Source of the DNA: Sporosarcina koreensis
GTDB lineage: Bacteria; Bacillota; Bacilli; Bacillales_A; Planococcaceae
Direction of reading: 5' to 3'
DNA: 38,095 nucleotides
NCBI RefSeq assembly: GCF_001531445.1
Contig: NZ_LQYA01000019.1
Location: forward strand, 1 to 38,095
Part shown: piece after piece, positions 16,020 through 24,240 of the stretch
How the letters are laid out: each line of letters opens with the position of its first letter
How positions within the stretch are numbered: position 1 is the first letter of the stretch
Program-made: the position numbers and the translations under genes
The notes under the pieces: model-generated
What the model was told of the DNA's origin: nothing
The model's database searches: none
What the model saw: the letters and a program-made list of their open reading frames with translations, nothing else

Positions 16020-17630
16020 ATGAATAAGAATAGTAAATTCCTTCGAATGTATAAAGTGCTGTCATTGGCATTTGCTATTATCGTACAAATTTATTGGTAT
16101 AAATGGACCCGCAAGTCTGAAGCTGAATGGGAAAGGTTATGGGAAAGCATCGGGAAAAGGTTTAGGAAAACGCTTTTTGAATTGGAGGGATTGCTTATAA
16201 AGGTAGGGCAATTCATCAGCATCCGTTCCGATTTACTTCCACATTCATTTATAAAGGAAATTCAAGACTTGACTGATAAGGTTCCGTCCTCTGAATGGCA
16301 TGAAATCCAAAGGCTGTTGGAGGAGGAATGGGGGACAGAGGTCTCTAAAAAGATTTTGTCGATTGAAAAGAAAGCCGTTGCCTCAGCTTCCATAGGAGAG
16401 GTTTACAAAGGGATACTACGAGGCGGCTCGGCCGTTGCTATCAAAATACAGCGTCCGGAGATCCAGTCGATTGTGCAGACGGACTTCCGGACTTTGAAGA
16501 TTCTCATTTGGTTTGTAGATCATTTTGTTCCGATCCCCAAAGGTTTTATCAATCTTAAGGTCCTGTTCAAAGAACTGAAACAAGTAATTGAGCGCGAGCT
16601 TGACTTTTCAAAGGAAAAAGAGACGCTCCTTTACTTCAGAGAACGTTATAAAGAGAGTGAAATCGTGAAGATCCCATCCGTTTTTCCTGAATTATGCACG
16701 CAAAAAGTGCTTGTGATGGAGTGGGTTGAAGGCAAGCGGCTCACGGATGTGGAAGCAATTCAAGAAATATCTGGAGAAGATGTCGCACGTCGCTTATTAA
16801 AAATTTTTCTGCCCCAATGGTTAGAACCGGGCATATTTCATGCAGATCCGCATCCCGGGAATGTCCTTCTATCGGAAGAGGGACAAATCATCTTACTTGA
16901 TTTTGGAATGGCGGGGGAGCTATCGAAAAAGGACGCGGTAGCATTCCAAGAATTGATTGAAACCTTTCTTGCTAAAAATTACAGTAAAACTGTGGAGGTT
17001 TTGTCCCGTTTAGGATTTTTGCTTCCTGAAGCGGATACAAAAACGGTAGAGAAATTGCTGAGTGAATGGATGTCAATCGATCTTGCTCAACTCAAAGAAA
17101 TGGATTTGATCAAACTGAAGTTGGAAATAAATGATCTGATTGCAGCTCTTCCAATTCAAGTGCCGACACGGTTTGTTTTCCTAGGACGTTCATTCATTAC
17201 GGTTGAAGGAATCATCCGCAGCTTAGTACCGGAGGAAGAGCTGATGCAATTGGCGTCGTCTGTTTTTAAGGAATGGCTCAGTTCACACGATAGCAAGTGG
17301 TCATTTTACTGGAAGGTGATTCGATCCCAGCCGTTCTTCAAAATCTTTCATTCAGCAATTGAATTTCTTGACACGCCACGCAAAATAGAACAGCTCAAAG
17401 AAATTGAGCAGCGCAGGTCCTTTCAATTTGCCATCTATGAAAGCCGGAAAAAGCAGCTTTTCCAACTTATTATACTTGGATTCATCGGAGCGGGTGCTGG
17501 ATACTATTTGGATAAAGATCCGATTTTACTAGTGTCCGCGGTTGTGTCCGGACTTGCGGCAGTCGGATACATGATGACTAGTTATAAACTGAGAAAGTGG
17601 CTAAAATATATGCCTGAAAAAAGACGTTAG
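16020..17630 (+). CDS. ABC1/UbiB/AarF-family atypical kinase
   Basis: The 536-residue protein has the ADCK/UbiB signatures: KVGQ (61-64) in the N-terminal extension, the Ala-rich loop ASASIGEVYKG replacing the usual Gly loop (121-131), VAIKIQRP with Lys142, EWVEGKRL, FHADPHPGN (273-281) and LLDFGMAG (292-299). Two hydrophobic segments near the C-terminus (about 478-497 and 501-520) would anchor it in the membrane. Such proteins have ATPase rather than protein-kinase activity and support isoprenoid-quinone or lipid metabolism; here menaquinone is the likely quinone. The start ATG 16020 follows GGAGATGA. The last four bases overlap the convergent CHY zinc-finger gene. Confidence 0.88.
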   Translation: MNKNSKFLRMYKVLSLAFAIIVQIYWYKWTRKSEAEWERLWESIGKRFRKTLFELEGLLIKVGQFISIRSDLLPHSFIKEIQDLTDKVPSSEWHEIQRLLEEEWGTEVSKKILSIEKKAVASASIGEVYKGILRGGSAVAIKIQRPEIQSIVQTDFRTLKILIWFVDHFVPIPKGFINLKVLFKELKQVIERELDFSKEKETLLYFRERYKESEIVKIPSVFPELCTQKVLVMEWVEGKRLTDVEAIQEISGEDVARRLLKIFLPQWLEPGIFHADPHPGNVLLSEEGQIILLDFGMAGELSKKDAVAFQELIETFLAKNYSKTVEVLSRLGFLLPEADTKTVEKLLSEWMSIDLAQLKEMDLIKLKLEINDLIAALPIQVPTRFVFLGRSFITVEGIIRSLVPEEELMQLASSVFKEWLSSHDSKWSFYWKVIRSQPFFKIFHSAIEFLDTPRKIEQLKEIEQRRSFQFAIYESRKKQLFQLIILGFIGAGAGYYLDKDPILLVSAVVSGLAAVGYMMTSYKLRKWLKYMPEKRR

Positions 17631-17965
17631 GGGGACGGGCTGACATCGTCCACCTCAAAATAAAATTCCTTATGCAACCCACATCCAGGATTAAATTCTG
17701 CTTTGCATGAAGGACATTTGTAATGACATGTCAGATACTCATTTATCGTTAATTCGTGACCACAACATCCACAAAGGATGGCTTTTTCATCAAATTTCTC
17801 TTTCGGCCAAACTTTATGGCCGCCGCACCCTTCTTCCTCGTGGCAGGAGTGACAAGGAAAATATGTATCACAGCAATAAAATTTGATGGCAATAATGTCG
17901 AGCTCGGAATGATAGTGCGTACAACGTGTCTCGCTGTCGATGACATTACCCAATACATGTATCAT
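17627..17965 (-). CDS. CHY zinc-finger protein
   Basis: The 112-residue protein is rich in Cys and His: CTHYHSELDIIAIKFYCC, FPCHSCHEE, ILCGCCGHELTINEYL, HYKCPSCKAEFNPGCGLH. This is the CHY zinc-finger pattern, which binds three zinc ions and occurs in yeast Hot13 and plant/animal RCHY1; the bacterial role is unknown. The start ATG at 17965 follows GGAGGGAATCA; an upstream frame extension to 17998 lacks an RBS. It ends tail-to-tail with the ABC1 kinase gene, overlapping by 4 bp, with no terminator in between. Confidence 0.88.
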   Translation of the reverse strand: MIHVLGNVIDSETRCTHYHSELDIIAIKFYCCDTYFPCHSCHEEEGCGGHKVWPKEKFDEKAILCGCCGHELTINEYLTCHYKCPSCKAEFNPGCGLHKEFYFEVDDVSPSP

Positions 17966-18034
17966 TGATTCCCTCCTCAAAATGAATAAATTAGCCACTT
18001 ACGGAAATCCTTTATTATAAAAAGGACTGATTTC

Positions 18035-18313
18035 ATGTTTACCGAGTATCCGATCATCCACACAAATATGTGGGATGCAATTTGGGCGGTGCCTGTTGTT
18101 TTGTTGATTGTATTAGCAGCTAAATGGATGTTCGGCGTAAAGTCGAGCTGGCTGTCGACAATTGCTACGGTGGCAGCATTGCTTCTATCCATTTTTATCA
18201 GCCATCGCGGCAATTTGCCTGCAGGCATTTTTATGGGCTTTTTTTATTCGGGCGCAGCAATCGGCGTACTTTATTCCATTAAACAATCGTATCTAGCTTA
18301 CCGGGCGGGCTAA
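18035..18313 (+). CDS. Small membrane protein of unknown function
   Basis: The 92-residue protein has three hydrophobic segments (about 13-33, 38-54, 62-84) and a short basic end. No family was recognised. AAAGGACTGATTTC precedes the ATG. It ends 4 bp before the convergent FhuF-like gene. Confidence 0.65.
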   Translation: MFTEYPIIHTNMWDAIWAVPVVLLIVLAAKWMFGVKSSWLSTIATVAALLLSIFISHRGNLPAGIFMGFFYSGAAIGVLYSIKQSYLAYRAG

Positions 18314-18317
18314 AGCG

Positions 18318-19025
18318 TTATTTCAACGGACAAAATCCGCATTGCATTAAACCGGGAACGTCTTTGGAGAAGCAGCAGGTCGTCCGGACTGTTGTATTCA
18401 ACAGTTCGGATGGCTCGTGACCTTTTAGGTATTTAGCGAATAAAGAGTGACGAGCAATCTCTTTCCATGTCTCGTCATTTTTTAATATATCCAGATCGTT
18501 TCGTGCTTCCACATTCATACTTGGGTCGTTCAGCATGACGTGATACTGCCACAGTAAAAAGCCGAAAATATTCTCCCAAAGAGTCAGTGGGGAGACGGAG
18601 GTAACTGTCCGGATTTGGCGGATGACTTTGTCTGCTTGCAGCAAGATTTTCCGGATGACTTCCCGATGTTCATTTTCATCGACCGCTTGCCAGTCGCTTT
18701 CATCGACAAACGTACTGACTGTCCGATTTCCATACTCTTCAACTGCCCCAAAATACATCTTCGTTGCATCGCCATCCCAAATTTCATCGTAGGCTGCCAA
18801 GTTATACAACTGCATGTTGATGAACATCCCAACACGCCGCATAAAGAAAGAAGCAGCGACCGTTTTACTTGGGCTGCCGCTGACGGCTTGCACGAGCTTC
18901 AAGCAGTCAGCCGTTTTCTCGGTATCCAATAAATGCTGCAGCGTAAACAGTCGATGGTTGGGAGTTCCGATGTACACACTATAGCTATTCAATTGTCTGA
19001 TTTGATCGTTCGTTAATTTTGTCAT
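18318..19025 (-). CDS. FhuF-like [2Fe-2S] ferric-siderophore reductase
   Basis: The 235-residue protein ends with TTCCFSKDVPGLMQCGFCPLK, the Cys-Cys-x10-Cys-x2-Cys motif that binds the atypical [2Fe-2S] cluster in FhuF. The upstream body (helical, FFMRRVGMFINMQLYNLAAYDEIWDG, SPLTLWENIFGFLLWQYHVM) also fits the FhuF/siderophore-reductase fold. FhuF releases iron from imported hydroxamate siderophores in the cytoplasm. No siderophore genes or clear Fur box are next to it. The ATG lacks a Shine-Dalgarno sequence and lies only 6 bases after a TATAAT, suggesting a leaderless transcript. Confidence 0.75.
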   Translation of the reverse strand: MTKLTNDQIRQLNSYSVYIGTPNHRLFTLQHLLDTEKTADCLKLVQAVSGSPSKTVAASFFMRRVGMFINMQLYNLAAYDEIWDGDATKMYFGAVEEYGNRTVSTFVDESDWQAVDENEHREVIRKILLQADKVIRQIRTVTSVSPLTLWENIFGFLLWQYHVMLNDPSMNVEARNDLDILKNDETWKEIARHSLFAKYLKGHEPSELLNTTVRTTCCFSKDVPGLMQCGFCPLK

Positions 19026-19031
19026 ATTTTT

Positions 19032-19060
19032 ATTATAAGTATTCTCTCACTTTTCAACAA
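19032..19060 (-). promoter_or_regulatory. Promoter of FhuF-like gene giving a probably leaderless mRNA
   Basis: On the minus strand TTGTTG (19060-19055) is 17 bp from TATAAT (19037-19032). Six bases separate the -10 from the ATG at 19025, so the expected transcription start falls on or beside the start codon. Confidence 0.55.
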
Positions 19061-19061
19061 G

Positions 19062-19090
19062 TTGAGCAGGCTCTCCGTCTGTACTATACT
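19062..19090 (+). promoter_or_regulatory. Promoter of acyl-CoA hydrolase/transferase gene
   Basis: TTGAGC (19062-19067) is 17 bp from TATACT (19085-19090). The -35 hexamers of this and the divergent promoter are adjacent, joined by the small dyad CAACAAGTTG. Confidence 0.65.
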
Positions 19091-19122
19091 GATTTCAATA
19101 CATCAGCAGGGAAGTGTGACAT

Positions 19123-20394
19123 ATGACAAAGCGTTTACATCCATTGGAATTTATCGGATTGGTCGAAAAGAATGCAGATATCATTATTCCTCTTTCAAAT
19201 GGCGAGCCTCATGGATTGTTGGATTTGCTTGAGACGCATTATGAAAAATTGGAGAACGTCAAAGTGCACCAAATGTTGGCATTGCGTGAACGTGATTATA
19301 TAAATGGAAAAATGAAAGGCCATCTTTCTCATATTTCGTATTTTCTGAGTGGAGCGACGAGGAGGGCATATTGGGAAGGGCATGTCGAATTAATTCCAAA
19401 TGTGTTTCAGGAAATGTATAGATTGCTGCAGAAAACGACGAAGAAGCCGATGGTGATGGCAGTTGCTTCACCGATGGATGAGCATGGCTATTTTTCGCTT
19501 GGAACGAATGCGGATTACTCTGCAGAATTTATCGGGAAGGTCCCTTTTGTCTTGGAAGTGAATAAGCATATGCCGCGCACTTTTGGGGCGAATCAAATCC
19601 ATATGAGTCAAATTGCCGGGTTTATTGAAAATGATGTGCCTTTGACTGAAGAAATATCACCAGTCATTACGGAGAAGGACCAAAAAATTGCAGCGTACAT
19701 TACTGAGGATATCCAAGACGGTGATACGCTGCAGATCGGTATCGGGGCGATTCCGAACGCTGTCATGAAAATGCTAAAGGACCGAAAGCATTTAGGCATC
19801 CATACGGAAATGCTGACGGATGGAATTGTCGATCTTGTTGAGGCAGGCGCTGTGGATGGGATGAAAAAATCGTCCCATAAAGGGAAAATTATTACGACTT
19901 TCGCTTTCGGCTCCCAACGTCTATATGATTTTCTGAATAACAATCCTTCCGTGGAGTTCCTCCCTGTAAGTGTCGTTAATGACGCGTATGAAATTGCAAA
20001 AGAAGAGCATATGGTGTCGATTAATGCGACGACAGAAGTCGATTTATATGGACAGTGTGCATCTGAAACCGTCGCGGGCCGTTATTACTCGTCTAGTGGC
20101 GGCCAGGCAGATTTCGCAAGAGGCGTCCGGCTGTCGAAATACGGCAAAGGGTATGTGTGTATGCATTCGACGGCGAAAAATGATACGATTTCGAGGATCA
20201 AACTGCATTTGGCGCCCGGCTCTGTCGTGACGACATCGAAAAACTATGTGGACAATATCGTGACGGAGTATGGGATTGCCAGGTTGCATGGCAAGTCGCT
20301 GTCCGAGCGGGCGAATGCATTGATTGACATCGCTCATCCGAAGTTTAGAGAAGAATTACGGATGGAAGCAAAAGAATTTGGATTGATCAAGTAG
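19123..20394 (+). CDS. Acetyl-CoA hydrolase / 4-hydroxybutyrate CoA-transferase family enzyme
   Basis: The 423-residue protein belongs to the class I CoA-transferase/acetyl-CoA hydrolase family. Seen: the N-terminal domain to about residue 190 (ASPMDEHGYFSLGTNADYS), then DTLQIGIGAIPNAV, IHTEMLTDGIVDLVEAG, and SINATTEVDLYGQ with the Glu that forms the glutamyl-CoA thioester. SSGGQADFARG and VVTTSKNYVDNIVTEYGIARLHGKS follow. It moves CoA between short-chain acids or hydrolyses acyl-CoA; the substrate pair (acetate, 4-hydroxybutyrate, propionate, succinate) cannot be told by eye. GGGAAGTG precedes the ATG. Monocistronic. Confidence 0.88.
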   Translation: MTKRLHPLEFIGLVEKNADIIIPLSNGEPHGLLDLLETHYEKLENVKVHQMLALRERDYINGKMKGHLSHISYFLSGATRRAYWEGHVELIPNVFQEMYRLLQKTTKKPMVMAVASPMDEHGYFSLGTNADYSAEFIGKVPFVLEVNKHMPRTFGANQIHMSQIAGFIENDVPLTEEISPVITEKDQKIAAYITEDIQDGDTLQIGIGAIPNAVMKMLKDRKHLGIHTEMLTDGIVDLVEAGAVDGMKKSSHKGKIITTFAFGSQRLYDFLNNNPSVEFLPVSVVNDAYEIAKEEHMVSINATTEVDLYGQCASETVAGRYYSSSGGQADFARGVRLSKYGKGYVCMHSTAKNDTISRIKLHLAPGSVVTTSKNYVDNIVTEYGIARLHGKSLSERANALIDIAHPKFREELRMEAKEFGLIK

Positions 20395-20424
20395 GAGAGG
20401 AGCCGATAGGGCTTCTCTTTTTTA
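20395..20424 (+). terminator. Intrinsic terminator
   Basis: GAGAgGAGCC pairs with GGGCTTCTC around a short loop, with T6 after it, immediately behind the CoA-transferase stop. Confidence 0.85.
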
Positions 20425-20466
20425 TGTTTCGTGCCCCATAGGGTAAATTCTTGTTGAACTGTCGTC

Positions 20467-20605
20467 AATCGGTGGTAAACTGCCCAGAGTCGGTGATAAA
20501 GTCTTTCAAGTCGGTGATAACACATCATGAGTCGGAGGTAAACTACATCAAGTCGGTGATAATTCTATCCAGCGAACGGAAGTTATTGGTTAAGCGGTGA
20601 TAAAC
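20467..20605. repeat. Array of 21-bp repeats, AGTCGGTGATAA family
   Basis: Units begin at 20467, 20488, 20509, 20530 and 20551 with exact 21-bp spacing, then two eroded copies near 20571 and 20592. Consensus AGTCGGTGATAA plus nine variable bases. The sequence is unrelated to the GCGTCCAAAG family at 2307 and 37982, but the period is identical. It fills the gap between the CoA-transferase terminator and the promoter of the CstB-like gene. Confidence 0.88.
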
Positions 20606-20612
20606 AAAATTG

Positions 20613-20641
20613 TTGCATTAACATACCCCTGGTGGTATATT
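20613..20641 (+). promoter_or_regulatory. CstR-type operator and promoter of the cstB-like gene
   Basis: TTGCAT (20613-20618) is 17 bp from TATATT (20636-20641). The spacer holds ATACCCCTGGTGGTAT (20623-20638), an inverted repeat of the CsoR/CstR operator type that also lies in the cstR promoter at 32339. Confidence 0.75.
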
Positions 20642-20674
20642 GAGTTCACAGCAAAAATACATGGAGGGGTATAT

Positions 20675-22069
20675 ATGTATTTCAAATCATTTACAGATGA
20701 GAAGTTAGCGCAAAATGCTTATTTAATCGGATGTCAACGAACGGGTGAATCCATTATTATCGATGCACCCCGTAATTTTGAACATATATTGGGAGCGGCT
20801 GAAAAAGAAGGTCTGCGTGTCACAGCGGCGGCAGATACGCATATACACGCCGACTATGTCTCCGGCGCGCGGCAGTTGGCTGTTCAACATGGCGTGAAGC
20901 TATATTTGTCGGACGAAGGCGATGAAAATTGGAAGTATCGCTATACTGATGGAATCGATGTTGAATTCGTCAAGGAAGGCTCAAAGTTCTCGGTTGGAAA
21001 TATCGATTTTGAAGTGTGGCATACGCCGGGTCATACGCCTGAGAGCATATCATTTCTGCTGACGGATCGGGGTGGCGGCGCGACGGGTCCAATGGGTATC
21101 TTCACAGGGGACTTCGTTTTCGTCGGTGATGTCGGTCGACCGGACTTGCTTGAAAAAGCGGCAGGCATCGGAGGAACTGCTGACAGTGGCGCACGGGATA
21201 TGTACCGGTCCATTCAGCGCTTTAAAACTTTGCCCGATCATCTCGTCGTTTGGCCAGGACACGGTGCAGGTTCGGCTTGTGGGAAATCACTTGGAGCGGT
21301 TCCGATTTCAACAGTCGGCTACGAAAAGCAATCCAACTGGGCGTTGCAAATAAACGAAGAAGAAAAATTCGTTACAGAACTTTTGAAAGACCAGCCAGAG
21401 GCACCGGTTTATTTTGCGGAAATGAAGAAGCTAAATAAGGAAGGTCCTTCCATTTTGGGTGATGAAAAAGTGAAGGTGCTCAAAACGAGCGAGGAACTTA
21501 AAAAACTGGCAGCCGAAGAACAAGTTTTTGTCTTGGATACGCGGCCTGCCAAAGTAGCGGAGAAAGGCCTTTTGAAAGGATCCATAAATATTCCATTCAA
21601 TAAATCATTCACCAACTGGGCTGGATGGTTGGTAAAATATGATGAAAAAATTGTCGTCATCGCAGAGATTGGTGAACAAGAAGAAGTGCAAAAAACATTA
21701 CAATCCATCGGGCTCGATACGATCATCGCATTCGCCGATCCGGCTATGCTTAATGGCGAGGAACTCGTGACATATGAAACGTTACCCGTTTCGACTTTCC
21801 TTAAAGAGATGGAAGACGAAGATGCGTTTGTCATCGATGTGCGTAATGACAATGAATGGAATAATGGTCATTTGAACGAAGCGGAGCATTTATTCCTCGG
21901 CAAATTGCGTGAAGCTGACATTCTGGAAAACAAGAAAGTGCTCGTTCATTGCCAAAGTGGGGCGCGATCAGCAATCGCGTCCAGCATTTTGAAAGCGCGC
22001 GGCTTTGAAACCGTAAAACATATGGAGGGTGGGTATAATGCCTACTCTGCTGCACAATCCACAAACTGA
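20675..22069 (+). CDS. cstB: CstB-like persulfide dioxygenase-rhodanese fusion
   Basis: The 464-residue protein has a metallo-beta-lactamase domain (1-245) with THIHAD (55-60), HTPGH (116-120) and the WPGHGAGSACGKSLG segment, whose Cys202 matches the reactive cysteine of S. aureus CstB. A pseudo-rhodanese follows (about 265-350), with VLDTR but no active-site Cys (VVIAEIGEQ). A complete rhodanese (about 370-460) has Cys426 in VHCQSGARS. This PDO/pseudo-rhodanese/rhodanese order is that of CstB, which oxidises low-molecular-weight persulfides and forms thiosulfate. ATG 20675 follows GGAGGGG. Control by CstR is indicated by the operator at 20623. A small rhodanese gene follows at once. Confidence 0.88.
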   Translation: MYFKSFTDEKLAQNAYLIGCQRTGESIIIDAPRNFEHILGAAEKEGLRVTAAADTHIHADYVSGARQLAVQHGVKLYLSDEGDENWKYRYTDGIDVEFVKEGSKFSVGNIDFEVWHTPGHTPESISFLLTDRGGGATGPMGIFTGDFVFVGDVGRPDLLEKAAGIGGTADSGARDMYRSIQRFKTLPDHLVVWPGHGAGSACGKSLGAVPISTVGYEKQSNWALQINEEEKFVTELLKDQPEAPVYFAEMKKLNKEGPSILGDEKVKVLKTSEELKKLAAEEQVFVLDTRPAKVAEKGLLKGSINIPFNKSFTNWAGWLVKYDEKIVVIAEIGEQEEVQKTLQSIGLDTIIAFADPAMLNGEELVTYETLPVSTFLKEMEDEDAFVIDVRNDNEWNNGHLNEAEHLFLGKLREADILENKKVLVHCQSGARSAIASSILKARGFETVKHMEGGYNAYSAAQSTN

Positions 22070-22083
22070 AGGGGAGAGTATCC

Positions 22084-22437
22084 ATGGAATGGATCATCAT
22101 CATAGCAATTGTCGCGTTTTTCGCATGGCGTATGATGCCGTCAAAAGGCGTCAAAACAATATCGACTGAACAGTTGAAAGATATTCTGAAAGACAAATCA
22201 AAGCAGTTCATCGACGTTCGAACACCTGCGGAATATAAAGGTCGTCATATTCATGAATTTAAGAATATCCCTTTGAACTTATTAAAGTCCAAGTTGGATA
22301 AACTCGATAAGCATAAAGAAGTTGTCGTCATATGTCAAAGCGGCATGCGCAGTTCACAAGCTGCAAACGTCTTGAAAAAATCAGGCTTCACGAATGTTAT
22401 CAACGTTAGAGGCGGAATGAGCGCCTGGCGCGGTTAA
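22084..22437 (+). CDS. Membrane-anchored single-domain rhodanese
   Basis: The 117-residue protein has an N-terminal hydrophobic helix (MEWIIIIAIVAFFAWRMMP) followed by a rhodanese domain (about 25-116). The catalytic Cys lies in VVICQSGMRSSQAA, with FIDVRTPAEY and NVRGGMSAWRG as flanking motifs. It transfers sulfane sulfur at the membrane face. It lies 14 bp behind the CstB-like gene with its own GGGGAGAG RBS and is surely in the same transcript; a terminator follows. Confidence 0.88.
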   Translation: MEWIIIIAIVAFFAWRMMPSKGVKTISTEQLKDILKDKSKQFIDVRTPAEYKGRHIHEFKNIPLNLLKSKLDKLDKHKEVVVICQSGMRSSQAANVLKKSGFTNVINVRGGMSAWRG

Positions 22438-22451
22438 TTGAATAAAGCAAG

Positions 22452-22489
22452 AAAGCATCTAGCTGAAAATGGCGGCGGGATGCTTTTTT
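22452..22489 (+). terminator. Intrinsic terminator
   Basis: AAAGCATC pairs with GATGCTTT around an internally weakly paired loop, followed by T6. It separates the CstB-like operon from the ABC transporter genes. Confidence 0.8.
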
Positions 22490-22564
22490 GTTGTGTTTTA
22501 TATACTCGTGCTTACATAAGCTGTTCCGCGTCTATTCGCTAAAATCCCCCTCATCTGCCCAAAC

Positions 22565-22589
22565 AAACCTATAGGCATACACATATTAT
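22565..22589 (+). promoter_or_regulatory. Weak CstR-like box before the ABC transporter operon
   Basis: AAACCTATAGGCATAC (22565-22580) shares 11 of 16 positions with the box before the dsrE-like gene (ATACCCATAGGGGTAA). A possible -10 TATTAT follows at 22584-22589. No -35 is evident. Confidence 0.3.
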
Positions 22590-22611
22590 TGTTATGAAGA
22601 GGTGGTGAACG

Positions 22612-23433
22612 TTGAATAAAGACAAAGCGACTCTTGAACGCGATCCGTATGAAATCGAACAACGGGAATGGAAGCAACGACAGTCGAAGGAACGATACAA
22701 GCAGCTATTGACGATCGCTTCGCCAATCTTCCTTTTGCTGTTGTGGGAAGTGATGTCGAGGACGGGGATAATGGATATCCGATTTTTCCCGCCGCCATCC
22801 GCCATTTTAGGCACATTCATCAAAATGATAGCGAATGGGGTAATGGCCGATCATATCGGGGTGTCCTTATACCGGATATTTGCAGGGTTCCTCGCTGGCG
22901 TCATACCCGGGGTGGTCATCGGTTTGCTGATGGGGCTTTATTCTCCAATCCGGCATTTTGTTCAGCCGATTGTCATGGCGCTTATGCCGATTCCGACGCT
23001 CGCATTACTTCCAATCATCATCATCCTATTTGGAATTGGTGACTTGTCGAAAGTTATCACGATTGCGGGAAGCGTGTTTTTTCCGGTCGTCATCAATACG
23101 GCGGCCGGCGTCTTGAACATCGATCGAATTTATTTGGACGTTGCGAATAATTATGGGGCTGGCAAAATGCAGTTCTTTTTCAAAATCGCATTGCCTGGCG
23201 CATTGCCGGTCATGCTGGAAGGGATCCAGATGGGGCAGGCGATCGCCTTGTTGACGATTGTCGCTGCAGAAATGATGGGGGCGACTTCGGGAATCGGTTA
23301 TCTGATCTGGACGTCATATAAGGCATTTTTGTTAAAGGAAATGTTTGTCGGACTCATCCTCATTTCATTTTTCGGCTATCTCTTTTCCTTGATGCTTCGC
23401 GGTCTTCAGAAAAAGTTGTTACCTTGGAGGTGA
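22612..23433 (+). CDS. ABC transporter permease (SsuC/TauC type)
   Basis: The 273-residue protein has a cytoplasmic charged head (1-30) and about six transmembrane helices. The BPD_transp_1 coupling motif is present as the ILNIDRIYLDVANNYGAGKMQFFFKIALPGALP region (EAA loop, broken here by the residue limit of the motif itself). The FFPPPSAILGTFIKMI opening is typical of nitrate/sulfonate/taurine permeases. Start TTG 22612 has GAGGTGG seven bases upstream. It is followed 4 bp later by the ATPase gene and then the binding protein. Context next to rhodanese genes favours an organosulfur substrate, but this is inference. Confidence 0.85.
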   Translation: MNKDKATLERDPYEIEQREWKQRQSKERYKQLLTIASPIFLLLLWEVMSRTGIMDIRFFPPPSAILGTFIKMIANGVMADHIGVSLYRIFAGFLAGVIPGVVIGLLMGLYSPIRHFVQPIVMALMPIPTLALLPIIIILFGIGDLSKVITIAGSVFFPVVINTAAGVLNIDRIYLDVANNYGAGKMQFFFKIALPGALPVMLEGIQMGQAIALLTIVAAEMMGATSGIGYLIWTSYKAFLLKEMFVGLILISFFGYLFSLMLRGLQKKLLPWR

Positions 23434-23437
23434 TTGG

Positions 23438-24226
23438 ATGAGAAAGAATGCGAAAATCGAAATTAGGAATCTGACGAAGGCATTTTACAAGAAACAATTG
23501 AGTGTGACCGCTCTCGACGACATTTCCCTCTCGATAGGAGAAGGGGAATTTGTCTGCATTGTCGGGCCGAGCGGTTGTGGCAAAACTACATTATTGCGGA
23601 TACTAGCGGGACTTGAACAGCCAAGTATCGGTGAATTCGAAATTCGCTCTGAGCAGGAAGGACGTCCTCTCCAATCGATGGTATTTCAGGAAAGGGGTGT
23701 CATCCCTTGGTTGACTGTAAAGGAGAATGTCGCCTTTGGGCTGAAAATGCGAAAATTGTCGAAAGATGTCATCCAGGAGAGGACGGATTATTACTTACAA
23801 AAAACAGGGCTTGACCGGTTTGCACATCTTTACCCAAAGGAACTATCCGGGGGAATGAAGCAGCGGGTGAGCATTGCCCGTGCGTTTGCAAATGACCCGG
23901 AAATCTTGTTGATGGATGAGCCGTTCGCTGCGTTGGATGAACAGAATAAGTTCATCCTTCAAGAAGAGTTGCTTTCCATCTGGTCAGAAACAAGAAAAAC
24001 AGTGATTTTCATAACACATAGCATAGATGAAGCCATATTGCTGAGCGATCGGATTTTGCTCATGAGTGCGCAACCGGGGAAGATCATCCAGCAAGTCCAG
24101 ATCGACACACCGCGGCCGAGGACGATGGAAGATATTCGGAAAGATCCAAAGCTTGCAGAGCAGTTTGTCGATATTTGGAAGCATTTGCAAGATGAAGTGC
24201 AACGGTCCAGGAAAGAGAACAAATGA
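23438..24226 (+). CDS. ABC transporter ATP-binding protein (SsuB/TauB type)
   Basis: The 262-residue ATPase has Walker A GPSGCGKT (about 43-50), Q-loop VFQERGVIPWLTV, signature LSGGMKQR, Walker B ILLMDEPFAALD and switch His in ITHSIDEA. The WLTVxENVAFGL segment after the Q-loop is characteristic of the SsuB/TauB/NrtD group. It energises the adjacent permease. GGAGGTGATTG precedes ATG 23438. The stop overlaps the first possible ATG of the binding-protein gene by 4 bp. Confidence 0.9.
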   Translation: MRKNAKIEIRNLTKAFYKKQLSVTALDDISLSIGEGEFVCIVGPSGCGKTTLLRILAGLEQPSIGEFEIRSEQEGRPLQSMVFQERGVIPWLTVKENVAFGLKMRKLSKDVIQERTDYYLQKTGLDRFAHLYPKELSGGMKQRVSIARAFANDPEILLMDEPFAALDEQNKFILQEELLSIWSETRKTVIFITHSIDEAILLSDRILLMSAQPGKIIQQVQIDTPRPRTMEDIRKDPKLAEQFVDIWKHLQDEVQRSRKENK

Positions 24227-24240
24227 AATGGGGAGAAAAG

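Noticed and set aside
20334..20528. Reverse-strand frame of 64 codons with repeated YHRL
   Set aside because: It is a translation of the second repeat array, fused to antisense of the CoA-transferase end.
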